A stretch of DNA of 64,000 bases from assembly GCF_009870125.1 (NCBI RefSeq), contig NC_046679.1:30132001-30196000 (forward strand), written 5' to 3'. This DNA is from Drosophila pseudoobscura (lineage: Eukaryota; Arthropoda; Insecta; Diptera; Drosophilidae). Positions 33,778 to 46,666 of the stretch are shown here, one piece after another. The position numbers were made by a program, and so were the translations under genes. How positions within the stretch are numbered: the first letter of the stretch is position 1; the number at the start of each line of letters is the position of its first letter. The notes under the pieces are model-generated. The model searched no databases and was not told where the DNA came from. It saw only the letters and a list, made by a program, of their open reading frames with translations.

Positions 33778-36700
33778 GTGGAAACGTAGTCTCAGAAACG
33801 TAGCCAATTTTAGTTGTATTTCGTATGTATTTAAGCTTATTATTTAAGTTGATTTGAATTTAATTCGAACGCCAAATCGCAGGACTCCAAATATGTTTAG
33901 GTTAAGTCTGAGGATACTTATGTTAACACAGTTGCCAAGTACTTGTGATGCGCACAGAATGCTCTTAATGTAAAAATAGAACTGGTCATAAATGTCCGAG
34001 AGTGTTAGAGAAGGATTTCAAGATCCATTAGGCAGACCAATCAACCCGACAGTCCAACCAACCCCTCTGTCAGCTAATCAACCTCTCTATACTTTCCCCT
34101 TGTAGTAAAAAATGACTTCAAGTACCCCATTTAAAGACCAATAAGGCGTACATAATCGACCTGCTCATAATGTAAGTCAACAGTATGGCCTGTCAGGGTG
34201 GCGACAAGAAAAGAAAAGCAAAAACCCATTGAAAGCATGTCCCAAAAAACTACTTGAAAGGAAGCACGAAACTGTACAGGAAAGCCCCTTCTAAAAGGCA
34301 GGCAGAAAGGGAATGTAAGTGTGAGTGTGAGAGACTGTGCAATTATGTGGCGGCGTCGTCCAGCTCGAAGAATTACAGCAATTAACGGGGCATCCACATG
34401 CAAATGCAATGTCACTGAGCTGAGTCACGGAACGACAGGTGGAGTATAGAGTGCAAAAGAGAGAGAACCGGCTCCAAGGGAGAGAATGAATGCCGGTAGT
34501 GTTAGGACGCCACTTGGGTTGGTTGTCATGGCGAAAATGCAAGGTAAACAGAGAGAAAGAGAGTGAGTGAGCGCGGAGACTTGCATTCGATAAGGAAGAA
34601 GGGGTTGAAAAAGCCCGCCCAGTGGAGCATAACGAAAGCACAAGTGAACTGAGAATTGCATGTGAGAGAAAGCAGAAAGAGCAGGGAGAGCGGGAGGAGC
34701 CATAGTCTGGAGTCTTCAAAGGTGTATTAACATGCGGTGAGGCATTTTCTATCACTATATTGAAACCCACTTTGAACACTATATAATGTAAGAGGAAGAA
34801 TGGATCTCTTTCTGAGAATGCTTTACCCTCTCACTAAGTACCCTGTGGATTACACTCATCAATTTAACCGTCCATTGAGATGAGCTGGGGCGCGTGCGCC
34901 ATGGAGTGATTCTCGTTACCCATCGCCTGTCCCGTCGTCTGTGTGGCTGCTTTCCGTTTCTTTTGTGCTTCTTTTTATGTTGTGTTGTATGGCGGCAAAG
35001 AGAAGCTTCAATCGAAACGCTTGACGAGTGATGTGGAAACATTTTCAACGCAACACAGCACGGGCCGAGAGACGTCACCAGTCCAGAGAGTGGCTTCCAC
35101 TCTCCACCACCAAGAGCACATGTGTGTGTGTGTGAGAATGTATGCAGGTGGAGCATAAGTCCGAACGGAACGGAACGCACACCGGCTTTACCTTACAGGC
35201 TGTTGCTGCTGCTGCTACTCTTTCTGTTTGCCTCACCTGGCGGTTGTTAGGGGGCATGGCTCGGCTCGGCTCGGCTTGGCCCGTTCCCTGGTTGTGGCAA
35301 CATTATGGAAAATCAGTTTGTGTTTGGATCGTGATGAGCTCGTGCGGCGCGACGGAGTGGTAGCAAATGTGCCTCGCCTGGATAACTCTTAGCTCAAACT
35401 TCCATCTTTGTGATGTGTGCCCCTAACAGCAGTGCAAAGTTGAAGAATCTATAATGCCAAAAAGGAATAGCCCTTAAGCGACAAAGTGCAGATACAAGGA
35501 TACAAGAAATACATTCCAAGGAATAGGTTTTAATTGTGACTGTGCTTAAAGGTTATTAGTGGAAAAAACCCTTTCTAGAGACTGTATTTTTTTGTTCATA
35601 CGTTATACAGGACATTCCAGAACCCATTGATATTCCTTTGAATCCTTCACCTGAACTGAGCAGATTTCTTACATATGTATGTATTCAATCTCTGATCTTT
35701 TTCTTTGAAGTAATCTTTGAAGCGACCCTTCCAAAATATTGGAAACCATATGATGGAATATTCAGACCTTTTCCAAAGAAATATATATCTTTAAATCCTA
35801 AAAGAAAATGTTTTTTTCAGAAAAAATTCCATTTTACACCATACATTTCCTCTGGTCATGCATCATCTCATCATCCATTAGGTTCCTTGAACTACAAATC
35901 AGGGAAAACTCGTTGCTTGTGAATATTGGAAAATGTAACCGTTTTTCCACAGGTGAATGACTTTTTTGTGCGCTTCCGCGAGTTTCCGGTCAGAAAAACG
36001 TTTTCATTTTCGCCCAATAGCCAACGGCCAACCGGCCAGTGGCTGATTTGTATGCAAATGTTTGTCTGTGCCACCATCCCATGCAACACCCCATCCACAC
36101 CATACTCACACTTTCCCCACCTGCCTACCCTGCCTGTGGCATGCCATAAATCCTGGCCATAAGGAAGCTCCTTTCCCTTGCCTTCCCGAGGGAAAAGCGT
36201 CTGAAATTCTTGTACGATTGTGGACAGGAACGGAACCAAGGAAACAACTACAAAAACTATTTAACAGGCGGTTAGGTTTGTTGTTGTTGTTCTTGCTGCT
36301 TGGTGGATGGTAAAATGCCGCCAATTCCGTTGGTGGCAACAACTAAGGCAATGTGGCAACGCAACCGACCAACCCAAGCGACCCCCGCGACTCAGAGGTG
36401 ACATGTGTGCGACATTTGTGCCACAAGCAAAAAGACAAAGAATCGCTTAAAGAAAGAGTACCCAGAAGAATACGTATGCTAAAGATGAAGAATGACTTTC
36501 GGTTGTGGCAGGGGGGTTCGCGGAGGTCGGGCTAATGTTCCAGTTGCTTTGGTTTCTGTGCCAAAGTGTTTTGTCTATCTAATAATCTTGTAATAATCTA
36601 GAAGACTGTTGTGCAGATTCTGGTTACACCTACTCCTCCTCCTCCCCGTATGGTGTATGATACTTAACTATTTCCCTCCTTTGCCATTTGTACCAATTAC

Positions 36701-36956
36701 AGAGCACACAACAAAAGAAAACCTTCCCATAAATTCCATTAGAGAACGTTTATATAGAACATCACTGATATAACGAAATTTAGTGGCTGTCATAGAAAGG
36801 AAACATGCAATAAAGAGGAGACTTTAATTATGGAAAGTGTAAAGAAATTGCAAGTGAACAAAGATCGCTAGAAGAATAAAGAAAACTATATGGTTTGTGT
36901 GGAGCTAAAGACTTGGTTATTGGTTAATCGGAATACAATATACATTGCTTTGCAAA
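33778..36956. other. 3.2-kb non-coding region between Sil1 and Cad96Cb
   Basis: No supported gene. From 34310 to 34700 the plus strand is markedly purine-rich, with many GAGAG words (for example 34328, 34460, 34480, 34552, 34672), as expected for GAGA-factor sites. A CTCGG microrepeat lies at 35262-35276. It likely contains Cad96Cb regulatory DNA and its 5' UTR. Confidence 0.45.
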
Positions 36957-39900
36957 ATGTGGATAAAACATCATTGGATATGCTACCTGATTGCCGTGTT
37001 CTGCTGGCTAGATAAGGGTAAGTTCTTAAGGCTATATAACGGAGGGACGGGATTGATTTAAGATTATCTCTCTTTTAAATATGGGCATTTATATTCTGGC
37101 GTTATGTTACATTCGTACGACAAAAATTTAAAGATATATGTAAGCCAAAATATAACCTGATGTTACGTTATAAAAAACAGAAGTGGTTCTTGAGGCTGGG
37201 TTGGGATTAACTGTATACAAATTTGAGTGATAATATATGAAGTATTGAACATTAGGGGTAGGGGGCTTGCCTCCTAGTTTCCTTTAAGTTCTTTAACTTC
37301 TGAACGATTTTTTGGTGCTAAAATTGCCATAATATTCCTTAAAATTCCTTTCCGTCATCCAGGAGGCAGTATTATACCTTTCTCATTGGAATGTCGGTTG
37401 AGTAACTGCCTTTGACGAGTGTCTTATGTTGTCTTTGTTAATCGAAAACAAACAAAGTAATTAACCGCATGTAACCCTCGAAAAGTAAAAACTGAACACT
37501 GAAAAATAGTGAAATTCCTAGCGAGACTCGATAAATTAAACGCAAAAGAAAAGTCAGGCTCGGATAACAGACGGAGACGTCAACGTCAACGTCGTTCTGG
37601 TCCAACGATTTATGACGGATACAAGTTTTTACGTGACTTACTTGTATCGTCTCGTAAGTAGTGCCCTGCCCAGCCCTGCCCCCCCATGGGGCAGCTAAGA
37701 TAGAAGTAATTTTGCTCCAGTTTGAAGTTCCATTTAGTGCATTAATTTCGGTTCATTACATTGTCATACATCAGCGATTGCCACCGCCTGCCTGGAGCGC
37801 TAGATAGAGATTCTATTCGCATTCCGGTTGCTCTTCTTTAATGGGGAATTGGGGGATTGGGGTTGTCACAGTTCAGGTTCTGCCTTAACGGGTCTGTCTG
37901 TCTGCTTGACCTGTGCCACAAAAAGATTGATTGCGAAATGCTTATGCCGATGCTTATGATGTTTAACCAGATAGAACTCTACTCTCGAAGCAGCCACAAG
38001 TTGTGGCGCATACGAATCCCAAAAATATATATATGTACATATATGTATGTACATACATATGTGCATGCCTCCCCCCAAAGTCAGTGGCCCAGACCGAGGA
38101 GTTTGACGTTTCGTTTCGTTCATGGAAATCACCAAGCTGAACGGTTTTTCTTTATTTCTTTTTTTTGGAAAACCAAAACAAACCGAATAAAAATTTGTTT
38201 TCTGAACTTTGCTGTTGATTGTTGAAACCTTTCTGCGGTGGCGGTGTCTCCTACTCGTACTTTTATTTATATTCATATTCACCTACTTGGCCAACATAAA
38301 TTTGTTCAGCTGCAAACTCACTTTCATTTGTTCAACTCTCCCCCTCCACTCCTCCTGCGCCTTACTTTTTGCGAAAACTAAACAGAACTTATGCAATCTG
38401 GAAATGGAGTTGGCGTTGGAGCTGTTGTGGGGGTCTGTGTTGGATCTTTAATCTCTAGCTTATTTGTGCAGAGCTTCACGGATTTCCGCTTGAGATATTT
38501 GCACTTTATGAGTATGGATGGGTTTTGGTTTTGGAACCAGCTTTGTTAGTCGATGGCTCTAATTAGTCGTTGTTTTTTACATAAAATGGGGATTACACAT
38601 AATGCATTTTCCACTAATTAGTAGGATGGTTACCCAATCCGCAATCCTAATCCTGTTAGCTGCCTTGCCAAATTGTCTTCTCAAAAAAAAAAAACATTCA
38701 AAAAACTTTCCATTTTCTTCCGAAAGTAAGCCAAACTCAAGCCAGTACGTGAGCTATCAGCACACATCTTTGTAACTCCATCTCTTGATTTGGTAATAAA
38801 TTCCCTCGCAGCAATTAGACTAATTTCAGAAACGTTTTCATCAGCAGCCAAAGAAAGTCTGCCATCTGGCATTCGAGTGTTTGCATTGCCCAATGTCACA
38901 ACAATTAACCTACAACAAAGATCTTGAGAATGAGTAGAGTAGAAGATTTCACTCCACTCCACTCCAACGTACAGTACACGTACGAGTACATCTGTATATC
39001 TCATCTGCCTGGCATAAAGAGAAATTCCCGCCGGAGATCATACAATACAACATACATACATATGTGACCGTCAGTCAGGGTCATTGCAAACAGTTTGCAA
39101 CCGAAACCGTTTACCAGAACGAACAGGAACCGAGAAAAAAACACACAGAAATTAAAGAAGAAGAAGCTAAGAACGGGTTGTGTCTGTACGAGTCTACAGC
39201 TAAAAACTGGAAATAATTATGAGAAATACTTGAAAAAGTTTGCTATTGCACTAACCCAAAAAAAAGGTGTTATGTCATGCTCTCATAGGGGTGTTAGGTA
39301 ATGGAGAACAGAACTATAGGGTTTTCTCTAGAGAGGGAGTAGTAGTGAGAGTAATAATACATACTCTACATACTGAAGATCTTATACCAGTAAATTGGGG
39401 AAGCTTATCAGAAAAGCGATATGATATAGATACATACATATTAAGTTCAAGGGACGTTTTTCGTATCGGTATGCTCTGGAAGTTTGTGAAACGTAAGAGA
39501 AATGGCATGGGAATATATTACAGCTTTTAGAAAAAACCTCACGAATATACAGTCCAGGGATCTTTATCGATCCTGGTACTTATTCTGAAAATATTCAATG
39601 TTAATCTCTTATAAGTTTCTCTTCACGACATACCTTAAGGAATAAGTTGGGATAATTGTTTAAACAATTTTCTGTAAATGTATCTTGGCACCACTTTGTG
39701 TGTAGTCTGGGGAAAGGTAAAGTGTTTTCCTTCCAGCAAATTCGCATGACTATTCAGAGTTAGAGTTAACGTTTACCCATTGCACCCATAACACAATTAG
39801 ATATCAGAGCTTGTCCGGAAACGCTGCATCAGCTGCAAGTCGAGCAGCGGCATCTACGAGTACGTGTATGTTCCATTTGGCCAACTGCCAGGCGATAGCG

Positions 39901-42900
39901 ATGGCGATGGCCAAGTTTAGCCACATGTGAGAATGGAAATGGTAATGGGGGAACTGGACTGGGGACTGGACCCGATTGTTTGTTGTGGTGGTTCGTTCGG
40001 TGGTTGGTCTTTAAAGCTCTCCGGCACGATGGACGATGCCTTGAATTGCAGCAATGAAATGAAAGAAAAACGGAAGCTTAGTAGAGCGTATCCATTCATA
40101 GACCGAGAGCAAACACATGTCTAGGCTGTGGGTCGGATAGGCTGACTCACTGCAACACTGGACCGCACTCCGGGTCCGACTGTGGTGGCTTCCTCTTGTA
40201 GCTTGTAGCTTGTAGCTTGAAGCGCTGTAATTTGCTTTAAGCTTGCGATAATTGCAAGTCGAGAGCCGAAAGTAAACCCGAAAGGGAGAGAGTCCAGTCC
40301 GTTCCGTGCAATTCATTTCACTTTATACCTGTACCGTTGTCTTCTTTTAATTTTCAGCCACCATTGGAGCGATACTGGACTCGCGCTGCTATCTGGAGGG
40401 TGGCGGCTCGGCGGAGAGTTTCCTGGCCACCGAAGATCTGGAGGTGGGCTCCATAATTGGCAAACTGCGCATCAATGGCGATCCAAATGCAGAGACTGGC
40501 GACATCACCCTGTCGCTGAGGGAGAAGACTGCGCCCGTTGAGATTTTGGCAGGGAGCAAGGACCTGGCCTTGTCTGTGGAACTGGACAAGGAGGGTGTCA
40601 GAGGTCCCTCGTCGATATATGTAAATGTTATATGCATAAGGAGGCATTCAACGGATCCGGTAAGTGAAAGCAGGGCATAATAGCATTTAGTTCCACAGGA
40701 AGTTTAATCTAGAACAATGAGAGCAACACTCAAAGCAATTGTCGATCAGCTTAACGGAGCAATTAATCTAGCCCGGAGTCCTTTCCTTCCTTCCCTCCTG
40801 GTCAGTGGCCGCATTTCCTTGAAGTTTTCCATTTTGTGGGCTACCGCATTCCACACCTGCAAAGGCACCCCCTTGGGTCCTTACGTGCAATGGTCGTAAT
40901 GGCGGGGCCAAACAATTAACCTATATTGAAGTGTGTTCCTTACACCACCTCCAGCTAGCTGGCAGTGCGTGTTCCCTTTCCTTGGAAAGGTCCTGTTGTG
41001 GTTTAGAGCTTGTTAAATTCGGGAAAACACGTTTCGCAGAGAAGTTGCAGGTTTTCGTAGAACTCAATAAACAATTGAAAACTTTTAGCCAGATGCCCGC
41101 ACAGGCCAGGCCAGACAATAGACGCCCATTTCAATTTTAGAATCAACAACGAAATGTGTTGGCTCCAACTTTCAAGTCAAGGAGTAGCCCAAGGAGCAGG
41201 AGGAGTCGTTGCAAGCCACCCTTCGTATGTGTGGGGGCCTGTGGTTAGCATTAGCTGTGGCTCGGGCTGTGGTGGCCATAAATTAGCCATTAGAGCTTCC
41301 GCCTGAAGGGAAGGTCTGGGTGGGAGATTGGCGAGAGGCGTGTGGCGCTAAACATGCAAATATATGCAGGACTCTTGGGCTTTGAACTCTAGGGAGGTCA
41401 GTGACCAGTCAGGCGGCGGACCTAGTCCTAGTCCTAGTCCAGTGTTTGCTGAATCCAAAGTTCTTTCCTTTGCTCACCCCCTAGAGCTTCGTCATCCCCG
41501 TCAATGTGCGCGTGACGGACGTCAATGATAATGCCCCCCAGTGGATTGGCACCCCCTACACGCTGACCCTGTCCGAGGTGACGGTCCCAGGGACAAGGAT
41601 ACTGCAGGGAGCCCGTGCCGAGGATGCCGATCAGCCAGGTCCCTTCTCCACCGTCGAGTATCAGGTGCTGCCCGGACCCTATGCGGAGTTCGTGCAGTTC
41701 CTCAATCCCCTAGAGGGCACTCTGGTGCTGAGGAAGGCTCTGGACTACGAGCAGTTGCAGAATTTCACGGTGAAGCTGAGGGCCCAGGATCAGGGAACGC
41801 CGGCACGCCACTCGGACACATTGCTGCGCGTGGTAATCACCGATGCGGACGATCAGAATCCCAAGTTCCAGCGGGAATCCTACAGCGCAGAGCTGCCCAA
41901 TGATGGTCGTCCCGGAGAACTGCGCATGCGCCCCGAGCCCCTCAAGGCCGTGGATCAGGACGAGGGCATCTGTGCGCCCATTCAATACACCATTGTCCAG
42001 TCGCAGGACGCCAAGTACTTCCGCATCCATCCGCACAACGGACAGATCACCCTGCTGACGCCCATTGGCTATGGGGAGATCGCTCACGGGGCCACGCTGG
42101 TTGTAAAGGCCACGCAGATCGACAATCCCGATCGCTATGCCCTGACCACAGTCCAGCTAACGCGCCCTGGCAGCCACAGCGATCTCAGCACGCTCTCCTT
42201 TGTCCAAAAGCGCTTCGTGATGCGCATTCGCGAGGACACGGCTGTGGGCAATCGTATCCTGGCGCTGCCCACAAACAAGCCGGGAAAACACTTGAAATAC
42301 ACCATACCAGATCCCGTCAACTCTCAGTTCTTCAGCGTGGGATCGCTAGGCGAACTGGTGCTGGCCAAGCCGCTTGACTACGAGAAGATGACAAAGCACG
42401 AGTTCCAGGTGCTGGCCACCGATGGGATGACCAACAGCACAGCGGAACTGACTCTAGAGGTGATTGATGTTAACGACTGGGAGCCGCGATTCCGTGAGAC
42501 CCACTACGAGTTTATGGTGCCGAAAAGCGTAAGTATTCTATGGAAATACTTTAAACAGAATGATCCATTATCTAAATCCCTTCCAGCAGTCGCTGCAGTC
42601 GCGCACGGACACCTTTGAGGGTGTACTGATTGGCAAGGTGGAGGCTGCCGATGGGGATCGCAATGACAAGCTGGAGCTATCTCTGCGCGGCCAGCATGCC
42701 GGGCTCTTTGAGATCGATGCCACTGGGAACATCTACATGCGGCCGGAGCAGCTGCAGAGCCTGAATGAGTCGACGGTGCATCTGATAGCCATTGCCACGG
42801 ACACAGGAGTGCCGCCCAGGAGCACCTCTGTGCCAGTGAGCGTGACAATGGAGGGACTGACGCTGGCCCAGTCCGGCTGGAACAGCAATATGCTGGGGAT

Positions 42901-43654
42901 GTTTGGCATGATTGTTGGCCTCTTCCTGATGATCATCTTGGCCCTTACCTGCTACATTGTGCGATCCAAGAAGCAGGGTAAGAGCAGTGCCAGTGCCCTG
43001 GGTCTCGGCCGGAATAGGGTCCACAGCCAGGCGCACAGCAGCGTTTCGTCCGCTAATCTGGTGACCCACGAAAAGCTGGCAGGGAATGGCAATGGCGCCA
43101 GCGTGACCAGCGGCGGTGTCTCGGTGCTGCACATGAAGCATGGCGGGAACATCACTATGGCCAATCCCATGAACAACGGGTTGCATCATGTGGCCAGTGG
43201 CGCCAGCAGCAGCATGGCTCTGGGCAGTTCCGCGGCTCTTCTGGAGCGGGAACGGGAGCGCGAGAGGGAGCGCCAGCGGGAGAGCTATGCAGCCACAGTT
43301 CGCAGTAAGTTGGAGCTACATTCTGCCGCTTCCTTTCAGCCTATCCCCCGCAAAACTCATCCCGAACATTGACTATTAATAGTCTTCTTGCCAGGCATCG
43401 TTTCGAGGGCCTCGGCCAATGGCCAGCTGTACGAGGAGGACGAGATCGAGCACGACTCTCTGCAGACGTCGACGACGACGCCGGAGAACAACAATCGGAA
43501 AGTGCCGGCCCCAGTAGGAGCTGTGGGTGGTGCAATGGGTGGAAATGGTGTCACCACCATCACCACCGCCTCGGCCAATGCAGGCCAGTCCAATCTGCTG
43601 TCTGCCACCGATGCCATGGGCTCCTCGGAGAACAATCTGACGGTCTACTTCTAG
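36957..43654 (+). CDS. Cad96Cb: Cad96Cb, single-pass cadherin-family protein
   Basis: Exons 36957-37017, 40358-40659, 41485-42528, 42587-43304 and 43395-43654 give 794 aa. Exon 1 encodes only a signal peptide (MWIKHHWICYLIAVFCW) and joins in phase across a 3.3-kb intron to ATIGAILDSRCYLEGG. Extracellular cadherin repeats end in the calcium-binding motifs VTDVNDNAPQW, ITDADDQNPKF and VIDVNDWEPRF. A transmembrane helix lies at about 571-594 (MLGMFGMIVGLFLMIILAL). The roughly 200-residue tail is Ser/Gly-rich with an Arg/Glu dipeptide run near residue 690. There is no kinase domain, which separates it from Cad96Ca. It is presumably an adhesion or surface-signalling protein; partners are unknown. 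Confidence 0.88.
37018..40357 (+). other. Large first intron of Cad96Cb
   Basis: 3.3 kb between the signal-peptide exon and the first cadherin exon. It contains short simple repeats (ACGTCA triplets at 37577, TA/TGTACAT runs at 38020-38060, three TAGCTTG units at 40198-40218). No coding exon or RNA gene was seen. A first intron this large is a usual home for enhancers. Confidence 0.5.
40660..41484 (+). other. Second intron of Cad96Cb
   Basis: 825 bp between donor CCG|GTAAGT and acceptor CCCTAG. No features beyond a GT-rich stretch and the direct repeat CCTAGTCCTAGTCCTAGTCC near 41422. Confidence 0.5.
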
Positions 43655-44220
43655 AAGCTGGGGGGAGGATGGAGGTGATGAAGAGGAGGAGTTGTAAATA
43701 TCGCTGCTAAGTCAGTTTAGGATTAGGATTAAGGCCCCCAGCACTGTGTATGTACATTGAGTAGACCAAATATAGCATTGTAAACAGTCCCCTCCTCGCA
43801 CACGATTTTAGGCTAAGTCCAAGCGATTTCCATTGTAAAGTTTTTGCTTCCCAGAAGAGGTCCGATCCCACAGAGATCCCAGGGAATTCCAGTTTTTCAG
43901 CTAATCCAGAGCGCGCGAAACTTCTCGAAATACATGTATGTTTAAAGAATCTCGATGTCTATAATGCGAAGGTGTTAATTTCTACTTCGATTCGGAACGA
44001 TCTTTACAACTTTGGCATGGGGCAAACATAAAAGCTGATACGAGTAGGAATCAAATCGGTGGACTTACAACATACTAAAATATGGAACATAAATCACTGG
44101 AAATTATACAATTATAAAGGGGGAAAAGCGAAAAGAAATACTGGGAATACACAATTAAAATTAATTAATAGGAAAATGCTGTCGTCTGTACTCCTTCAGT
44201 CCGATGATCCGATCCGATTC
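43655..44220. other. Convergent 3' flank of Cad96Cb and Alg9
   Basis: 566 bp between two stop codons on opposite strands. It should hold both 3' UTRs. No coding frame. Confidence 0.5.
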
Positions 44221-46263
44221 CTACCTGCCATTGCGTTTGGTCTTGCGTTTGAGGAGATTAAAGTCGCCGTACTGGATGTGATTGTCGGTGAGGAATGGCA
44301 CGTAAAAGGCACGCAGCAGCTGGTGCGACTTTTCGGGTATGAGGAACGGCAGACTCTTCATAATGGACCAGTCTTTGGTGCGCTTCGAGTAGCTGGGCTC
44401 CAGGGCCGTGTACTTGCCCTCATCAAAGTCGACAAGGAAGTCGCAGCGATCGTAGTCAAAGTACATGTGCTCGTTCTCCTGGTTGAGATCATTAAAGTAG
44501 GGATGCACCACTTGGGTGGCATTTGGTCCATCTACATAGTAGGCCGGCAGCATGCCGCGGAACTCGGACTTGAGGAAACGCAACCGGAAGTTCCGGGCCG
44601 GGAAGAAGAAGCTGCCCGGATATCGGTGCCAGTCCTTGCCGATGCACACATTGTAGATCTGATTCGGATTGTACTGGGGCGTCACCTTGAACTGATTGAG
44701 CTCCAGCATCAGGTCCATGGGCGCGTGGTAGTTCCGATACAAGGAAAACACTCGCGACAGCCCCAACAATGTGCTGGCCACCATCACAATGATGGCAATA
44801 AACATGGTGTGGTCGAGGTAGTGCACGCCCGCCTTGATCTTGAATATCAGCATCTTGAAGCGGAAAAAGATGCGCTGGTACACATCCACGGTGATGGCGC
44901 CGCACAGAGAGATCAGCGGGTACACGGGGAAGAGGAAACGCTCCTCCTTGTGTGGCTGGGCAAAGAACACCAAGAGCCACAGGTACAGCGGCGCCAGGGA
45001 GATGTAGTGTGGGAAGTTCAGCGTTGACTTGGACTTGGCGGGCACAATTAGATAGTCCATAACCAGCATGATGGGTAGTTGAAGAGCCAGCAGCTAAAAT
45101 GAAGACGTAATGAAGGCCTGCAGATGGGATCGACCTATCAGACTCACCCAAATGATATTAAAGTTGAGGAAACCATTGACAATGTAATAACTGATTGGTT
45201 CAGTGCCAAAAATGTTCGGTCCATGGCTGGTGAAGACGTTGTACCAGACGATGTTCAGGGGAGCGAAGGTTAACTTGCCGAAGTAGCTCGTATCGATGGC
45301 GATCATGGGAATGGCTACTGTCGCACCCGAAATCAGAGTCCACTGGACAAAGGTTTTCCAGTCCCGCTGGCGCAGTAGCAGTTCCAGCACCAGCGGCACT
45401 CCAATCAACGCGGCGAATGGCCAACCGAGCAGCGCCGAGATGGCCGTGAAGAAAATGGCGAGGCTATAGTGTTGCTGCCACCAGGCGGCCAAGGCGGAGC
45501 AGCCAAAGTACATGGAGAAGGAGGAGGGCAGCAGAGCCGTGCTGGAAACGAACATGCCTACGCTGAACAGCTGGAAAATCAACCAAAGGCGTCCAATGTG
45601 TATGCCAAACTCCTGACAAATGGATCTGAAAGGAGTGCAAGAAGCGTTAGAGACGTTCTAGATGGCACCAGGGGGGTACGCACTTGTACATAAACCGCTC
45701 CATGACCGCGCAACCAAAGCCCAGCATGCAGCGCACCATATAGAAGATGAGTATGGGACTGGGATTGAAGATCTTCTGGTAAAAGTAGCCGGGCACACCC
45801 TGCAGCAGCAGATAAGTGTAAGAGCGCAGACCGAATTCTGGACTGTATTCCCACGTCTGTAGGCCATGGCCATTGATGATGTAGTGCAGCGGCTCCCAGT
45901 AGTTGAAGGTCTCATCGCAGTCGGCAATGTAGGCCCAAATGGCGCTGCACAGGCGAGCACTCACGAATGTCTTAAATGCTGTGTCCAGCCCGACACTGGG
46001 CGTGATGGGATTTGCATTGCTCGCCTCCGGCACACTGCTTGTGATTTGCTTTCTGCAAGAAAAACACATCTTAATTCAATGGAAATTGCATTTCTCTTAT
46101 CCCGTACCTACCGCTTTTTTGACTCTTTTTCCTTTTTGTTGCCGGCCGGGGCGGCGTCCTTGTTATTACCATTGAGTCCCAGTCGCTTGGGTGGCTTCTT
46201 GGGCAGAATCTGGTTGTCTGCTTTGTTGGCAATGTATCGAGCCCGTGCCGAGGGAGGTGACAT
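44221..46263 (-). CDS. Alg9: ALG9, dolichol-linked alpha-1,2-mannosyltransferase
   Basis: Exons 46263-46112, 46052-45684, 45625-45148 and 45093-44221 give 623 aa. The protein is a polytopic ER membrane GT22 glycosyltransferase. The luminal catalytic motif DCDETFNYWEPLHY follows the first membrane segment, and the family signature HKEERFLFPVYPLI is in the last exon. The hydrophilic basic N-terminus (KKEKESKKR) is cytosolic. ALG9 adds the seventh and ninth mannoses to the dolichol-pyrophosphate glycan for N-glycosylation. Length is close to human ALG9 (about 611). It is divergent from TfIIF-beta, with 403 bp between starts. Confidence 0.94.
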
Positions 46264-46666
46264 TATCTCTCAGCTTTATTGGGAAAAGCCCAGCGTGAAA
46301 AAATCTAATCAGAAATGCCAATTGGATATCAAACAGCTGATCAGTGCTGGGCAACGACTACCGCATTCAGTTTCTATCGCTCATAGGAATGGACAAACCT
46401 TGATGATGCATCACGCACGAGTAACATATCGTGCATGAATAGTAAAAAGTATAAAATATAAGCAAAAGGCTTGTCATTCGAGAAAATTACATTGCAATTA
46501 CATTATTTGCTGTTAGCTGCGAGGCAATATTTAGTTGTTTATAATTATTTAGTGCAAACATTTCGAAGAAGCGCTCATCGCTGGTGCCCTTGCTAATCAC
46601 GCGATCATCTCTATCTTATGCCTTCGTCGCGTTGTAAGAAAAATTGTATATAATTTCTGGCCAAAA
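46264..46666. promoter_or_regulatory. Divergent promoter region Alg9/TfIIF-beta
   Basis: 403 bp between two opposite start codons. AACAGCTGAT at 46332-46341 matches the Drosophila E-box core-promoter motif (AWCAGCTGWT), 70 bp upstream of Alg9. No TATA box is evident. Confidence 0.55.

Noticed and set aside
34291-34779. A 162-codon minus-strand open frame
   Set aside because: It is low-complexity Ser/Leu/Cys/Phe sequence antisense to a GAGAG-rich tract, with no domain or splice context.
43240-43300. Arg/Glu dipeptide run in the Cad96Cb tail as a frameshift artefact
   Set aside because: The frame is open on both sides and the downstream exon joins in phase, so it is a genuine low-complexity segment.
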